In this document: positions 41,980-53,625 of the stretch, in pieces
Numbering within the stretch: the first letter of the stretch is position 1
Layout: every line of letters begins with the position of its first letter
Program-made: the position numbers and the translations under genes
Assembly (NCBI GenBank): GCA_949358305.1
Contig: OX442314.1
Span: 33,723,608-33,787,607 of the forward strand
Reading direction: 5' to 3'
DNA: 64,000 nucleotides
Source of the DNA: Strigamia acuminata
Lineage: Eukaryota; Arthropoda; Chilopoda; Geophilomorpha; Linotaeniidae
The notes under the pieces: model-generated
Told to the model about the DNA's origin: nothing
Databases searched by the model: none
What the model saw: only the letters and a program-made list of their open reading frames with translations

Positions 41980-43231
41980 TTACACACTCTTCGTGGGTTG
42001 TGACTTTACCCGGTAAAGATCCCAGGTGAATTCCAGGCCTTTTTGGGTTAATATACGGACGTTGGAATCGGTAGAATCGTCGGAATCGGCGGAATCCTCT
42101 GCCATGTTTGAGGTGTTCTCATGCACTTCTTGCACAGCAGCGCCCGGGTTTGGATTAATCAGCCGTCCCCAGAACATGATAGCACCACTTCGATTATCTT
42201 TGATGAATAAGAGGAAAGGATGGTCTGCTACAAAATCAGGCTCTTCGTCAAAGCATCCGCAATCAGACGAAAACGTCATAGCTGTTGCTGCGGCCGCCTC
42301 GCTTCCTCCCTCGTTCACTTCAAGAAAAGCTTTGTGCAAAACGGCAGAAACGAACAAATCTTTCTTGCCCGTAATTCCCGATAAATTCGCCTTGCTTTCA
42401 TTGAATAGATCACTCATACCCATACTACTCAAAATATCTTTGAGCGATAATGAGGATTCTATTTTAAATTTCGGTAATGTCAAAATTACTTCGGTTCGGT
42501 CCATATAATTCATTAAACTTTCCAAATCTGAAACGGTAAGCGTTTCTTCCAATGCCTTTAACCCATTAATGTCATATGGAAGGATAACAAACATGCTAAA
42601 AATTTCTCCCACGTATGGTAATTCTATTATTCTACACTGTAGATTATCGTCCTCCCTGTATCTAAAGTAAGACGTTATGTGCATGAAATCCGTCTTTACT
42701 GCCTTGTTAACATCTAGGTAGAACTTATGAGCATACGTGTAATTAGGTTCAAATTGCTGGTGCCAAATGCTTTTAAAGTAGATCGCGTTCACCAAAACCA
42801 AACGTGTAAGACCATCGAGTATCCCTGGTGGAATCAAATCTATGATTTTCGTTTGGGTTTCTTCTTCCACCCACTCATTAATCTCTAATCGAATTTTTTC
42901 AGTCTGAACCGAAATCAACGACAGTCGATGAAGAATTGTAATGTTCTTCCAACACGCCTCTGAAGTCTGCCAAAATGTTTGCATTTTTGTGGACGTACAT
43001 GCGATTAGCAATGTGTAATTTTATGGCAGAATCCTGAGAGCCCAGAAGAGAATCAAGAATTTCATGGAATGCTTCGTGAATGGCGGAATCGGTAGTGAAT
43101 GATCCCAACTTGAGGACTTCTTTCATCTGTTTTGCAGTGTTTTCTTTGGCGCCAGCTAGAGTCATAGCTAGTGCCACACTAATGCTGAATGGACTGATAA
43201 ATAAATTTTCATCATTTCCAGCTACACTTTG
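41980..43231 (-). pseudogene. Serpin cassette B3, frameshifted
   Basis: The exon starts at 43231 after TTTTTCAG. The body is split into frames 43177-42899 and 43011-41980 by loss of two bases near 42901 (TTCAGTCTGAACC where all other cassettes have TTCAGCGTCTGAACC). The rest is intact, with the inhibitory-type hinge VNEGGSEAAAATAMTF and loop SSDCGCFDEEPD, then FVADHPFLLFI. Duplicate of A3. Either a recent pseudogene or a sequencing error in an otherwise good gene. Confidence 0.82.
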
Positions 43232-43277
43232 CTGAAAAATTAAAACAATAGAGAATTAGTAGATTTACTTTTGGGTT

Positions 43278-43392
43278 TTACACACTTTTCGTGGGTTGTG
43301 ACTTTACCCGGTAAAGATCCCAGGTGAATTCCAGCCCTTTCTGGGTTAATATACGGACTTTGGAATCCTCTGCCATGTTTGATGTGTGGGCA
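43278..43392 (-). pseudogene. C-terminal fragment of a fourth serpin cassette, block B
   Basis: Tail fragment ending with the family KGLEFTWDLYRVKS motif and stop, as at 34799-34921. Upstream sequence to about 43580 matches 34922-35105, so the block duplication included it. Confidence 0.75.
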
Positions 43393-44138
43393 CCGTCAGA
43401 TCTCCAGTAATGACACACGAATTGATTTCAATAGATAAATGTTGCTTTTAATCTCCATGCGTTAGTCAAAGTGACAATTAGTACGATAATAATTTAGCTT
43501 TTCACCAAATGTTCATCATGTCTCTTCTTAATGTTCTTTTTGAATGCTCGTGTTCTATCAATATTGTCTTTTTACATTTTTGCATATATTGTTAGCTGTC
43601 AATACATTGTATAATATTATTTCAGTTTTCACACGAGTCACAATTACATTTACATGTTTATTAGGATTAATGATTATTAATTATTATTAATTATTATTAA
43701 CCGAATCATAACAGGCATTGATGTCATAATTTGTCGTTAGTTGGCGCACTTGTAGCAATTATATTGAGAAACCCCAAGAATTTACAAAATTGGTGGAAAT
43801 TTTTAAGATTAAAATGTAACATTCGTGATGATTTATTTAAAAAAAAAATAATTTTGTGGTTTATGGGTTTGTTATCTTCTAACTGCTGCAACGTCGACTT
43901 GGAAAACATCACGAGCCGCACGGAGATGCCAACATCGGGGCGGCGTGTTTTTTGTCACTTTTTCTCAATTTTAACCATTTTGTTCCTGTTTTAAGAAATG
44001 TAAACCCCTTTTTCACTTACAATAAATCTTGTCTTTACCCAACGAGCATGGTTTTTTATCTTCTCAGCAGAACATCAAGTTAAGTTAAAATTATAGTCAG
44101 TTTTCGATCAGAAATGACTTTATTTAAATTGCCAGATT
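43393..44138. other. Upstream flank of serpin block B, no first exon recognised
   Basis: I looked on the minus strand for an ATG plus signal peptide with a donor site that could supply the missing serpin N-terminus and found none that convinces. The stretch 43770-43920 is repeated at 44770-44945. Confidence 0.5.
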
Positions 44139-44458
44139 TCAAAAAGAATATTCCCGCGCATTCACCAAACCTCGAACGATACAAGCACTCAGCGCACTGC
44201 GGTTCAAGTTCATGTTGCTCACTTCGTACCAATCGTCGGAAGCATCGTCGTACGACTCGGCAAACGGAATGGTCGTCGAACCTAATCGTCACGAACAGTG
44301 TATAATATGGCAGTGCGAAAACCAAAGGCAAATCAAACCATTAAATCCTGCCATTACATAAATCGATCCATCCAAAACAGCTGTGGCAAAGTTACTTCGC
44401 GGACTCAGCATGTCTTTAATGCCAACCCAATCGTCTCGTAAAGGTTCATATTTTTCTC
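44139..44458 (-). pseudogene. Duplicated last two exons of the KLHL10-like gene
   Basis: Exon 7' (44458-44339) encodes EKYEPLRDDWVGIKDMLS and exon 8' (44281-44139) encodes TTIPFAESYDDASDDWYEVS to a TGA. The acceptors (TTGCAG, GATTAG) and the donor GTTTGA are conserved. They lie downstream of the gene on the same strand, so they could be alternative terminal exons or a dead partial duplication. Part of the flank (43770-43920 versus 44770-44945) is duplicated too. Confidence 0.75.
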
Positions 44459-44904
44459 CTGCAACAACGATTTGGATAAAGTAATACTACACGAAAAATG
44501 CCTAGAAATTCTACAATTTGACATTATCTAACCGAATTTATCGAAAAATACTTTTAACATTTTTTCAAAATTGTCAAAATTATTTTCTCAAACCTGGAAA
44601 AATATTTTTTCAAATTTTCTCAAATTTGTCAAAACATTTCTCAAATTTGTCAAAATATTTTTCACAAATTTCTTTCTCTTTTTAAACTATTTTTTATAAA
44701 ATACTTGTATGTAATTGGAGGATTTAATCGGTTCGGAACCCAGGTAAAGGTATCGTAATCGACTGGAAAGAGAAACCCCAAGAATATACAAAATCGGTGG
44801 AAATTTTTAAAATGAAAATGTAAAATATAACATGTGATGATTTATTTATTTAAAAAAAATATATATATACTTTGTTGTTTATGGATTTGTTATTTTCCTA
44901 TTGC

Positions 44905-44993
44905 TGCACGTCGGTACAACGTCGACTGGGAAAACGTCGCGTTAAATGGTTAAAAGTCGAAAACGATTTTTACGAGCAGGTGGAGGATGTACA
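44905..44993 (+). pseudogene. Fragment of the unknown gene family near the KLHL10-like gene
   Basis: GCACGTCGGTACAACGTCG...GGAAAACGTC resembles the sequence upstream of the large ORF (56496-56528). The following WLKVENDFYEQVEDV resembles its residues 41-55 (WSKVENGVCEQMDAL). The two pieces are closer together here, so this is a small internally deleted relic. Confidence 0.4.
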
Positions 44994-45343
44994 GATTGTA
45001 CACATGATTAATACAAGCTCCCCCATCGCTTCACTGCAGCGCATCAAACTAGTTTGGTTTTTTGAGATTAAGCAATAAATTTCATTTGACCGATCAGGGT
45101 GAGATTAAATTTTATTTTTATTTTTTGTTAAAAAATGGTTACAATTTTGGTTGCTTTCTTTATTGTTTATGCCACTTTATTCCAGTCTGTATAAAATTTC
45201 AAAATAGAAATCAAAATTTCTTCATTGACCTCGGTAGTAAAAACAAACCCTTCATAATCATTGCATTCATTTAGGTGGTAAAACGGTACAGTAAAAATCA
45301 TTTATCATCATCAGTTTCGAAGACCAACATATTAATATTGCTA

Positions 45344-48080
45344 TCAGCCCTGGCTTTTATCCGGATGGAGACCTGCCGGCCCGGTGCAACATCCCTGTAT
45401 CTTGGATAAGTAAGAATATTCTCTCGCATTCACCAAACCTCGAACGACACAAGCACTCAGCGCGCTGCGGTTCAGGTTCATGTTGCTCACTTCGTACCAA
45501 TCGTCGGAAGCATCGTCGTACGACTCGACAAACGGAATGGTCGTCGAACCTAATCGTCACGAACAGTGTATAATATGGCAGTGCGAAAAGCAAAGGCAAA
45601 TCAAACCATTAAATCCTCCAATTACATAAATCAATCCATCCAAAACTGCTGTGGCAAAGTTACTTCGCGGACTCAGCATGTCCTTAATGCCAACCCAATC
45701 GTCCCGTGAAGGTTCATATTTTTCTCCTACAACATCGATTTGCATTAATTAATACTACCTGTACACGAAATGGTTAGAAATTCTAGAATGCGACATTATC
45801 TAACCGAATTTATCGAAAAATGTTTTTTTTTTTAAATTTTTTTTAAACTTGTCAAAATATTTTCTGAGACTTGTCAAATTATTTCTTCAAATTCTCTCAA
45901 AATTGTTTTAAAAAATAGTTTAAAAGAATAGGAAAGTTTGTGAAATGTTGAATAAGGTGAGAAATTTGTGAAAGATATTTGGACAAATTTGAGAAATAAA
46001 TTTTTTTTGACAAATTTGAGAAATAAAAATATTTTGACAAATTTGAGAAATAAAAATATTTTGACAAATTTGAGGAAAAAAAATATTTGGACAAATTTGA
46101 GAAAGAAAAATATTTGGACAAATTTGAGAAATAAAATTTTTTTGACGAATTTGAGAAATATAAAAATTTTGACGAATTTGACAAATAAAAATATTTTGAC
46201 AAATTTGAGAAAAAAAAATATTTGGACAAATTTGAGAAATAAAAATCTTTCGAATCTTTTTCACCTGTACTTAGCCTTGTAAAACCATTGAATCCACCAA
46301 GAGCGAACAGACACCCATTGTGCGCGACCAAATTGACGCCGCTTCTAGGACTTGTCATCACATGAACGTAAGTCCAATCATTCACCAACGGATCGTAATG
46401 TTCCACACTACTCAACACCTCTTGACCATTAAATCCTCCAGCAATATAAACCTTACCTAACAAAAATATTTATTTAAAATAAATTCAAATCAAATGCCAA
46501 CAAATAAACCACCATTGAGTGAGGCAGAACTCGCATCACTTCTCTGCCGATGCATTGGTGCAATCATGGTCCACTGGTTGGCTTCGGGGTTGTACCGTTC
46601 ACCGGTGTTCATCCTAATCCGACCATCATAACCACCCAAAGCATAGATTTGCCCATCTGCAATCGTTTGAAATGTGTATACTATCAACAGAAATTATTCC
46701 TAATTTTCTCTTTTGCATCTTCCAAAGTGCTTACCCAACACACACACGCTAACGTAGCATCTCGGCGTGTACATGCAAGCCTTTTCCGACCACACTTTGT
46801 TGACAGGATTGAAGCAGCGCACGGTATTGAAGTGTTCGTTGCCGTCGAACCCGCCGATCATGTAAATCAGGCTGTTGACGGTCGCTAGCCCGTGGTACGC
46901 TCGTGGCGCGTAATCCGTGTTCACGGACAGGAACCATCTGTCGGCGCGAGTGTCGTATGTTTCGATGAAACTCGTTGGACTTCCGGCGCTCCAGCCACCG
47001 ATTGCGAATAAAATGTCGTGCGGAATTCGCGGTCGCGCTAAGGGGTTCGACAAATCGACCTAGAAATAAAATGGATAAATAAAAACAAAAATAGAAAAGA
47101 AAATTTCTATAAAGTATTAGTTGTGCGGTAATTGTTGACGATTGATTTCATTAGCTACCTACTTCGGCTGATTCCTGAGAGTTGAGTTCGGCGAGATAGA
47201 CAGAAGCTTCGAACAATGCTCCTTGGCATTCCTGGCTCTCTTGGATGTAGCGATGCTTGTACACGTTATTCACGAAAAACTTGTACGTCACATTTCCGAA
47301 GCGGACGGTGCGCAGTAGAGACGGCAGATATCGTTTGCGTTCTTGTTCGTTGTTATCCACCCAACGAAGAATTGTTTCGAAAACCAGCTGTAGAAAACAA
47401 CGAATACTGTGTTTAATAAATAAATGAACATTTCCTTTGTCTGATCGTCTCTAACTACCTCTTCCCTCTTGCAATTCAATTCATCGTCTGACAAAATATC
47501 GGTTAATTCGTCTCCACCTAATTCCAGCAACTCGGGACTATGACCAGCAACGTCGCGGAAGTTACTGAGTATGTAGCGGCGCGCAGCCGTGGCCAACTCG
47601 GGGCAATAATAAAGTTTGGCAAATTTGTGAATTCCAATGCAATTATCAGGGCGCAACTCTGTCTGCAAAAACTGGCAACATTGCTGCATTATACCAGATA
47701 TCTGTTTGGCAAGAAATGAAAGAATGAATTAGATGAACGCTTTTGTTTATTAAATGGACCTGAAAATGATCAGCAGCTGGCAAAAGTCCTTCGACGTTGT
47801 CGGATGTAACCTTGACTTTTCCAGTGTAAGCGTAATCGATGATGGTGCCCAAGATGTCGGCCGACACCTGTGGCACTTCCATTTCTCTGGCTCCAGATGG
47901 ATTACCCAAATTGCTCGTGAACAAGGCTCTGAAGTAGGGACTTGCTGCAGATAAAATCGCACGATGTACGGGGTATCTCGTGCCATCTTCTGCCCTGAGA
48001 ACTCCGTCGCACAATTGTTCCTTGGCCCGCAACTCGACGAGGATTTCAGAGAACTCCGAGAAGGGGTCCTTGGGCTCCAT
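45344..48080 (-). CDS. KLHL10: KLHL10-like BTB-BACK-Kelch protein, eight exons
   Basis: The ATG at 48080 (MEPKDPFSEF) is the first in frame. Exons by GT-AG and frame: 48080-47760, 47701-47459, 47388-47163, 47059-46735, 46656-46513, 46456-46271, 45726-45607 and 45549-45344. Exon 1 is the BTB domain (LCDGVLRAEDGTRYPVHRAI). Exons 2-3 are the BACK domain (DNCIGIHKFAKLYYCPEL). Exons 4-8 encode Kelch blades: FAIGGWSAGSP, YMIGGFDGNEHF, YALGGYDGRIRM, YIAGGFNGQEVL, FALGGFNGFTRL, YVIGGFNG. Spacing and sequence resemble vertebrate KLHL10, a testis substrate adaptor for Cullin-3 ubiquitin ligase; that role is inferred here. An AATAAA lies at 45159-45164. Orthology needs a tree. Confidence 0.85.
45966..46250 (-). 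repeat. Minisatellite in intron 6 of the KLHL10-like gene
   Basis: About ten copies of a 24-27-bp unit, plus strand GACAAATTTGAGAAATAAAA(ATATTTT). Inverted, more diverged units lie at 44560-44680 and 45840-45905, so the intron RNA could form hairpins. The repeat creates long spurious frames on both strands. Confidence 0.85.
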
Positions 48081-49747
48081 CTTGGCTAACAGCTCAAAAC
48101 TGTCAACCAAAGAACATCGCTCAAAAAAATGGATGCCTTTTTGTTTCCAGTCGAATGAGTTGCCTGGCTGGAAACAATCGTGGCGCAATAATCAAAGGAT
48201 ATCGCCCAATTGTTTATTGTTGATTGTTTATTGCGCTGCCCCCGAGCTTCGCTGCACAATATTTTTACTCTTTGTAATAATTTCTTATTTTAGATTTTTT
48301 TTTAAAAAAATGTTATATTAAACTCCGAAACGAAAATATATTTACTTTTCCATCTTCAATAAAATTTATACTTTATTTTTATTTACTAATTTTTGTTTTT
48401 TAACAAGTCGTTGAAAGCACAAATTAGAAGTGGAAATTAATTTTCAGAATTAAAGTTCAAATGTAAGTTGAAACTGTTTTTAAAATGATCCCACAAAACA
48501 TTTTAACAAATCGAAATTCGAAAACTGATGTATATTCTGTGCTAGTAATATGACGTAGAAAATGTCGAGTCATTACTCATTCCTGGTGCAGCAGCTTTTG
48601 TTCCAGGCATTTGCTCGCTCTGTGTCTTGAATAAGTCGCTCGCTTGCCTCGTCGTCTCTGCTGAATTTGTATTCGTGTCGTGTTTTACACTAGGATATGC
48701 CTTACAATCATTCCGTTGGTTTGTTTTTAGTTGTTGAAAAATTAGAAGTCCGTTATAATTTATTCTTTAATATTAATTAATGAAGTTTTGTATTTTTCAA
48801 CCGTAGTCGCTTGCCGCCGTGACAATGGCGTCGTCGTTCTTTGTTGTTTGCCATCTCCGTGGCTGCGTGGATTTTGGATTTCAAAAGTGTTTCTGAAGAC
48901 GAATATTTCAATCGGTGTTTTTATTTACGGTTTCAATTCACTACATTTGATAAATTCATTCTTTTAAACTAATTTCTTCACTCGTATTATATCTCTATCG
49001 AACACTTTGGTCACGATATCGAATTTTGCAGTTTCATGATTAGAACATTTATTTTATTTATTGGATATATTTTATTCATCCCGTTGGTTTGTTTTTAGTA
49101 AGTTGAAATTATAAGTAGAAGATTTTGATGTTGAATAGTATTAGTGGAAACAAAAATTTCGGTCGGTGATTTTACCTATCTTTTAAACTAATTTTTTTAC
49201 TTCGCTATCGATCACTTTGGGCGCCATATGGAATTTTGTGATTGTGATTTTTTTTATTTATTGTTATTAATTTTTATTGTTTTGTCTTTTTTTTATGTAC
49301 GATGCACAAACGTGTATGGGTCCGCCATTTGAGCTCAATTGAGCCTTCTCGATGCCTGTGGATTTTATTGGTATATTATAAAGCAGTTGAATGTTATTAA
49401 CTCGCAAACAGCACAATTTTGCTTCCTTGATGGGGGAGAAAAATGTCCATGTCCCAGCCTCCTCTTGGCCTCCCCTGGGTACACTGCAGTTTCCTGCAGT
49501 GAAGCCAATGGGACCTCTGGTTGTCTTTTGGTTTTCACATCTTATGACTTCTCCTATTTTCTGCCTTGAAGTTAGCACAAGCAGGATTGTGTGTTCTGAA
49601 AAGTGAATTTCGTATTGTAAGACTGCATTCCTCCAGTTTATGAGTAAAGTGTAGCATTTACAAATTAAAAAAAAACAAAAAAGAACTAGCAATACTGTAC
49701 AGTATTATTGCTGCTGCATTTGGTTTCTTCTTTTTCCATCAAATATA
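48081..49747. other. Upstream region of the KLHL10-like gene, no other gene seen
   Basis: Contains a degenerate direct repeat of about 365 bp (CCGTTGGTTTGTTTTTAG at about 48713 and 49080). The minus frame 49267-49692 has no domain I recognise. Confidence 0.5.
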
Positions 49748-50513
49748 CAGGGTGGTTCAAAAAGTCTGGTTCACAGTAAATAATTTCCAAACCGTTTTAG
49801 ATGTTGATTCAGCAAAATGATTGTTAAGGTAGTATGTTGGGGGAAATCCAGTTATGACATCCAATTTGACCTCTGAGGTCATCTTCAAGGTCATCCATAT
49901 TGTAACTCGAGAACCGTGACAGTTAGAGCAAAAAAGTGAATTAGAAAGTTGTAGAGCATCATCCAATTAGTCAAGAACTGTTCTTAAAAAAATTATTTCT
50001 TAGGGAAAAGTTTTGAGAAAAAAGGTCTGAAACATTGGCCTACTCAGCATTATAACTCAGCTTTGTAACCTTAAACTATTGAGGCAACCAAGCTAATCCT
50101 CAATTAGGACACTTTATTGGGTCATACTTGTAAGTGGAAGAGAGGAAATACAAAAGAAAGGAAATAATTTATTTTGGAAATACATTCCACATGATAGTTT
50201 TAGGTTACAAAGCTGAGTAGACTAACATTTCAAACCTTTTTTTCTCAAAACCTTTCCCTAAGAAATAATTTTTTTAAGAACAGTTCTAGACTAATTGAAT
50301 GATGTTCTACAACTTTCTAATTCACTTTTTTGCTCTAACCGTCACGGTTCTCGAGTTACAATATGGATGACCTTGAAGATGACCTCAGAGGTCAAATTGG
50401 ATATCATAATTGGATTTCCCCCGACATACTACCTTAACAATCATTTTGCTGAATCAACATCTAAAACGGTTTGGAAATTATTTACTGTGAACCAGACTTT
50501 TTGAACCACCCTG
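49748..50513. mobile_element. Palindromic MITE 2 (TA target duplication)
   Basis: 766 bp. Ends CAGGGTGGTTCAAAAAGTCTGG and inverse, flanked by TA (49746-49747, 50514-50515). The arms pair for about 250 bp. It has the same plan as MITE 1 and shares the internal AGGTCATCTTCAAGGTCAT and a GTTGTAGAGCA-like motif, though the ends differ. Confidence 0.85.
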
Positions 50514-51689
50514 TATATTATTTGAATTACTCAATAGTGCATTGATTAGATTGCCACTTTCTTGCTTTGAAAGAATATGCCTGATTTTTAACTTTCTTTG
50601 CTGAGAAGTGAGATAACTCAGATAATCATATTAATTGCTGAATGTAGTGACACGGCAAAAGGGACGAGAACCGGGAAACCATTTTAATGTCCCACTCACC
50701 ATTCTCGCGAAAATAAACGACAGACCAATTTGGTTAATTGTTTTCTCTATATATATCACAGACACCTCGTGGTAGATGCACCGATTCGGAGCATCGACTG
50801 CACGGTCTGAGTTAGGGAGCTCGAGCGGCTCGTCTTAGAGGTGCTCTTCTTCTCAATTTGTTTGATATGGGATCATGATCAAAATAACAAATATAAATCA
50901 AAAATCTAAATAGACTGCGGTTGCAGTTCACAAACAGAGGTGATAATGTTTGCAAGTTATCAGCAATTAAACTATTAAGTCTACAATGGCTTGCTTTTTG
51001 AAAAAAGTAACAAGATGGCCCAAATAGTAAAGTGAAAACAGCGCTTATGTCTTAGTGTCAAGTGACCGGGCATGAGCAAAAGCGTATGACATCACATCAG
51101 ACGACGAGATTCCGATCGGGCAGACGTCATTTTTGGGGAGTCGCACCATATGATCTTAACCGCCATTCTGAATTAAAAAATCATACCATAATAATAGTAT
51201 TTGTCTGTGGCAGGATGCTTGGAACAATTCATCATGCTGCTCTTGGTTTTAAAGTAAAAGCATGAAACCGCGGCGGCCAGGTAAATCGCAATCAACATGG
51301 CAGAGTGTTATTGGGTAACGTTCTGTCATAATACCAAAAAACTCAGATGGAAAGACACTTAAACAACCAGTGAAAAAAAATTTAAATAGTCAAGCCATAA
51401 AACTTTTACAGAAATGCATACACAAAGAAATGGTGAAAAAATGAAAACTAAAACTATGTCGAGCTAAAGAAATATCTTAAGTTTGTTGTTTTATGGTCTC
51501 GTGCCACAGCGTCAAGTACCGGTAATTACAATTAAATTTGAACTCGTTTTGTTGTGGCCGGACCCTTCACAGCACGCCATTGTTCTTGCAGTTTCATTGT
51601 CGTCAGACACGCCACGGTCGCTTATGGGACCAGCTGCAATGACTGTTGACTAAGCTTGTATTCGGATCGGATCAGATCAGCTGAAGATT
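50514..51689. other. Intergenic stretch, no feature seen
   Basis: No domain, inverted repeat or splice-linked frame is recognised. Confidence 0.5.
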
Positions 51690-52210
51690 GGATTAAGTGA
51701 AATGATCTGCCAGCGACTGAAAATGCGGATGAGATGGCTGATTTTTCCGGGCAATCAATCTGCGGTGCGGTTTGAGTAAGCACGCGGATTGATCCGAACC
51801 GTCTTCACCATTGGAAGGTAGCAGGTCGACGCCGCTGAAAAACACTTTTTTGATTGGCACAGAAGTCTTGCGTTGCGGATGCATAAAAAATCAAGTCCTA
51901 TTTTTGAAAGACAAAGAAATAAGCTTTCATTCACCTTCTAAGACAAAATATCCAAAGGCGTTGCGGGCAGGCTTTCTGCTTTTTTTTTGCCCAATTATCG
52001 ACTAATCTTGGACTCCCTAGTTTTTCGTCGTTTGCTGGAGTGGCTGTGTGTGTCAACAAAGCAGTTGCAGCTTGGTCATCAGCCTGGGCGTCAATAACAT
52101 CAGTAACGGCAATGTTTGCATTTCTGTTGTTTTAATGATTGTTGAAAAGTCTAATAAACTTTTCTTCAAGCTCACAGATTGCAGTCTCTGATAATCACCA
52201 CATACTTTAA

Positions 52211-53625
52211 AATACTTGTGACCGTTTGGCCACCCTAGTGGCCTACGTCACTCCACACACCGCCTGGCGGCTCCAAGCCGTCCCCCTCGTAGAGGAGTGG
52301 ACCGGCCTAGCAGGGGAGGTAAGAGCAGAGTGGTGTGCTGAGCGAGAGACGTTGTTGAGGGAGCCGAGAGAGAAGACGTGTCAGGTGCAACTGCCACGGT
52401 CCCAACCATAGTAGAGACAACTAATACTCTGTTCCGCTCACCATTCACCACTGTGACGTTCAGTGGCAGTATGGAGACTGTCGCATTACCATGAGTGGCT
52501 ACATGGGCTGTAGGTAAGTACAGCGGAATGATCGTCCAAGGCGTCCGACCACGTCGTACATGGGGATTACGCCCTGTGTGTGACGGGCCGGTTGCCGGTG
52601 TAGCGTGCCTAGCCGCACTCTACACAGTGAGATGGGAGACCCAACCCCTATATTCAGACTCACCATAAGAAGGGGACCAGTTCCTATTGGTCCGAGCCTG
52701 TTTACTCATGTTGCCAGCAACCTGGAGATGTTTTTTGCCTTTTCTTGTTTTACTTTTAACTTTTAATAGTGTTAGAAATCTAAGTTGATTCTTTGCTTGT
52801 ATCAAACTCTAAAGTGTTGTTGGTACAAACAGTGCCTCTTTTTTCCCCTTCTCCGCAAGGGTTAAAGTTCTCATTCAACACCATTGTTCTCTGCTTGTTA
52901 ATATTAAGCTTAGCAACTTTTGTTATTACTCATGACTTTGTATTATTGCAAATTTTCCTGAAAAGGAACACTGTTCTTTTTTTGTCACTTGTGTTCACAC
53001 AGTCACGAACATTAAACCGTTTTGTTTTTCTCTACATCTTCATCATTCCTCATCGTTTCGAGGCAGAAACGAAAGTATTCTGCCAAGCTCACTTTTTCGC
53101 GCAAGTTGCTGTGCGAGTTCCAGTTTGAATGCAACACTCATAACTGTTACCTGTTTACTTTCACTAGGAAAAGTAGTTTTGTTGTGGTTTTATTTAGTTT
53201 GATTATTTTAGATGTTTGAAATGACGTAAAAAGACTAATATTGAATAATGAAATGTTTTTAAAAGTCTGGAAGCAATGTTTTAAGTTGTTACTTTTTCAA
53301 AATTCATGATTCTTCAGTTTGCTCAGTTTATCGGTTGCTATGTCAAGCTGTTTTTGAATTGTATGATTGATTGTTACCTCTGGACACAAAATGGCTTTCT
53401 GTAACTCGAGCATTTGTATTTTGGCCTACTTTTATGTAGCCCTACACCAGTGAATAGGCTTGACCAATAGGAACTGGTCTCCTTCTTATGGTGAGTCTGA
53501 GTATAGACAACGATTAAAGGCCAAAACCCAAAAATCTGGAGTCTCTGGCTCGTCTTTACGTGATGTATGCGTCCCTCCCGTGTAGTAACTCCCCACGCCA
53601 TACGGGTCTGACCATACCCAGTCAC
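52211..53625. mobile_element. Long-TIR DNA transposon, copy 2, nested in hAT remnant
   Basis: Homologous to the right part of copy 1 (GTGACCGTTTGGCCACCCTAG, CACCATTCACCACTGTGACG, TGACGGGCCGGTTGCCGGTG, then ATGCGTCCCTCCC...CCAGTCAC). Flanked by the 9-base direct repeat ATACTTTAA (52202-52210, 53626-53634), the size of a Mutator duplication. Its left TIR is absent or diverged, and it is itself interrupted at 52651-53503. Confidence 0.65.
52651..53503. mobile_element. 853-bp TIR element nested in long-TIR transposon
   Basis: Inverted ends TA(T/C)TCAGACTCACCATAAG pair for about 40 bp, continuing GACCAGTTCCTATTGG. TA on both sides (52649-52650, 53504-53505). The equivalent position in copy 1 (CCCCTCGACAAC near 38680) is uninterrupted, which confirms the insertion. 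No intact transposase frame. Confidence 0.8.

Noticed and set aside
31241-42508. Plus-strand frames opposite the serpins
   Set aside because: Same relative frame in every cassette, no domain; mirror of conserved serpin codons.
45920-46463. Frames rich in Phe/Ser/Asn or Ile/Gln
   Set aside because: Translations of the intron minisatellite.
48081-48188. Upstream extension of the KLHL10-like frame to 48188
   Set aside because: The extension starts with TTG; the first ATG is at 48080 and directly precedes the BTB domain.
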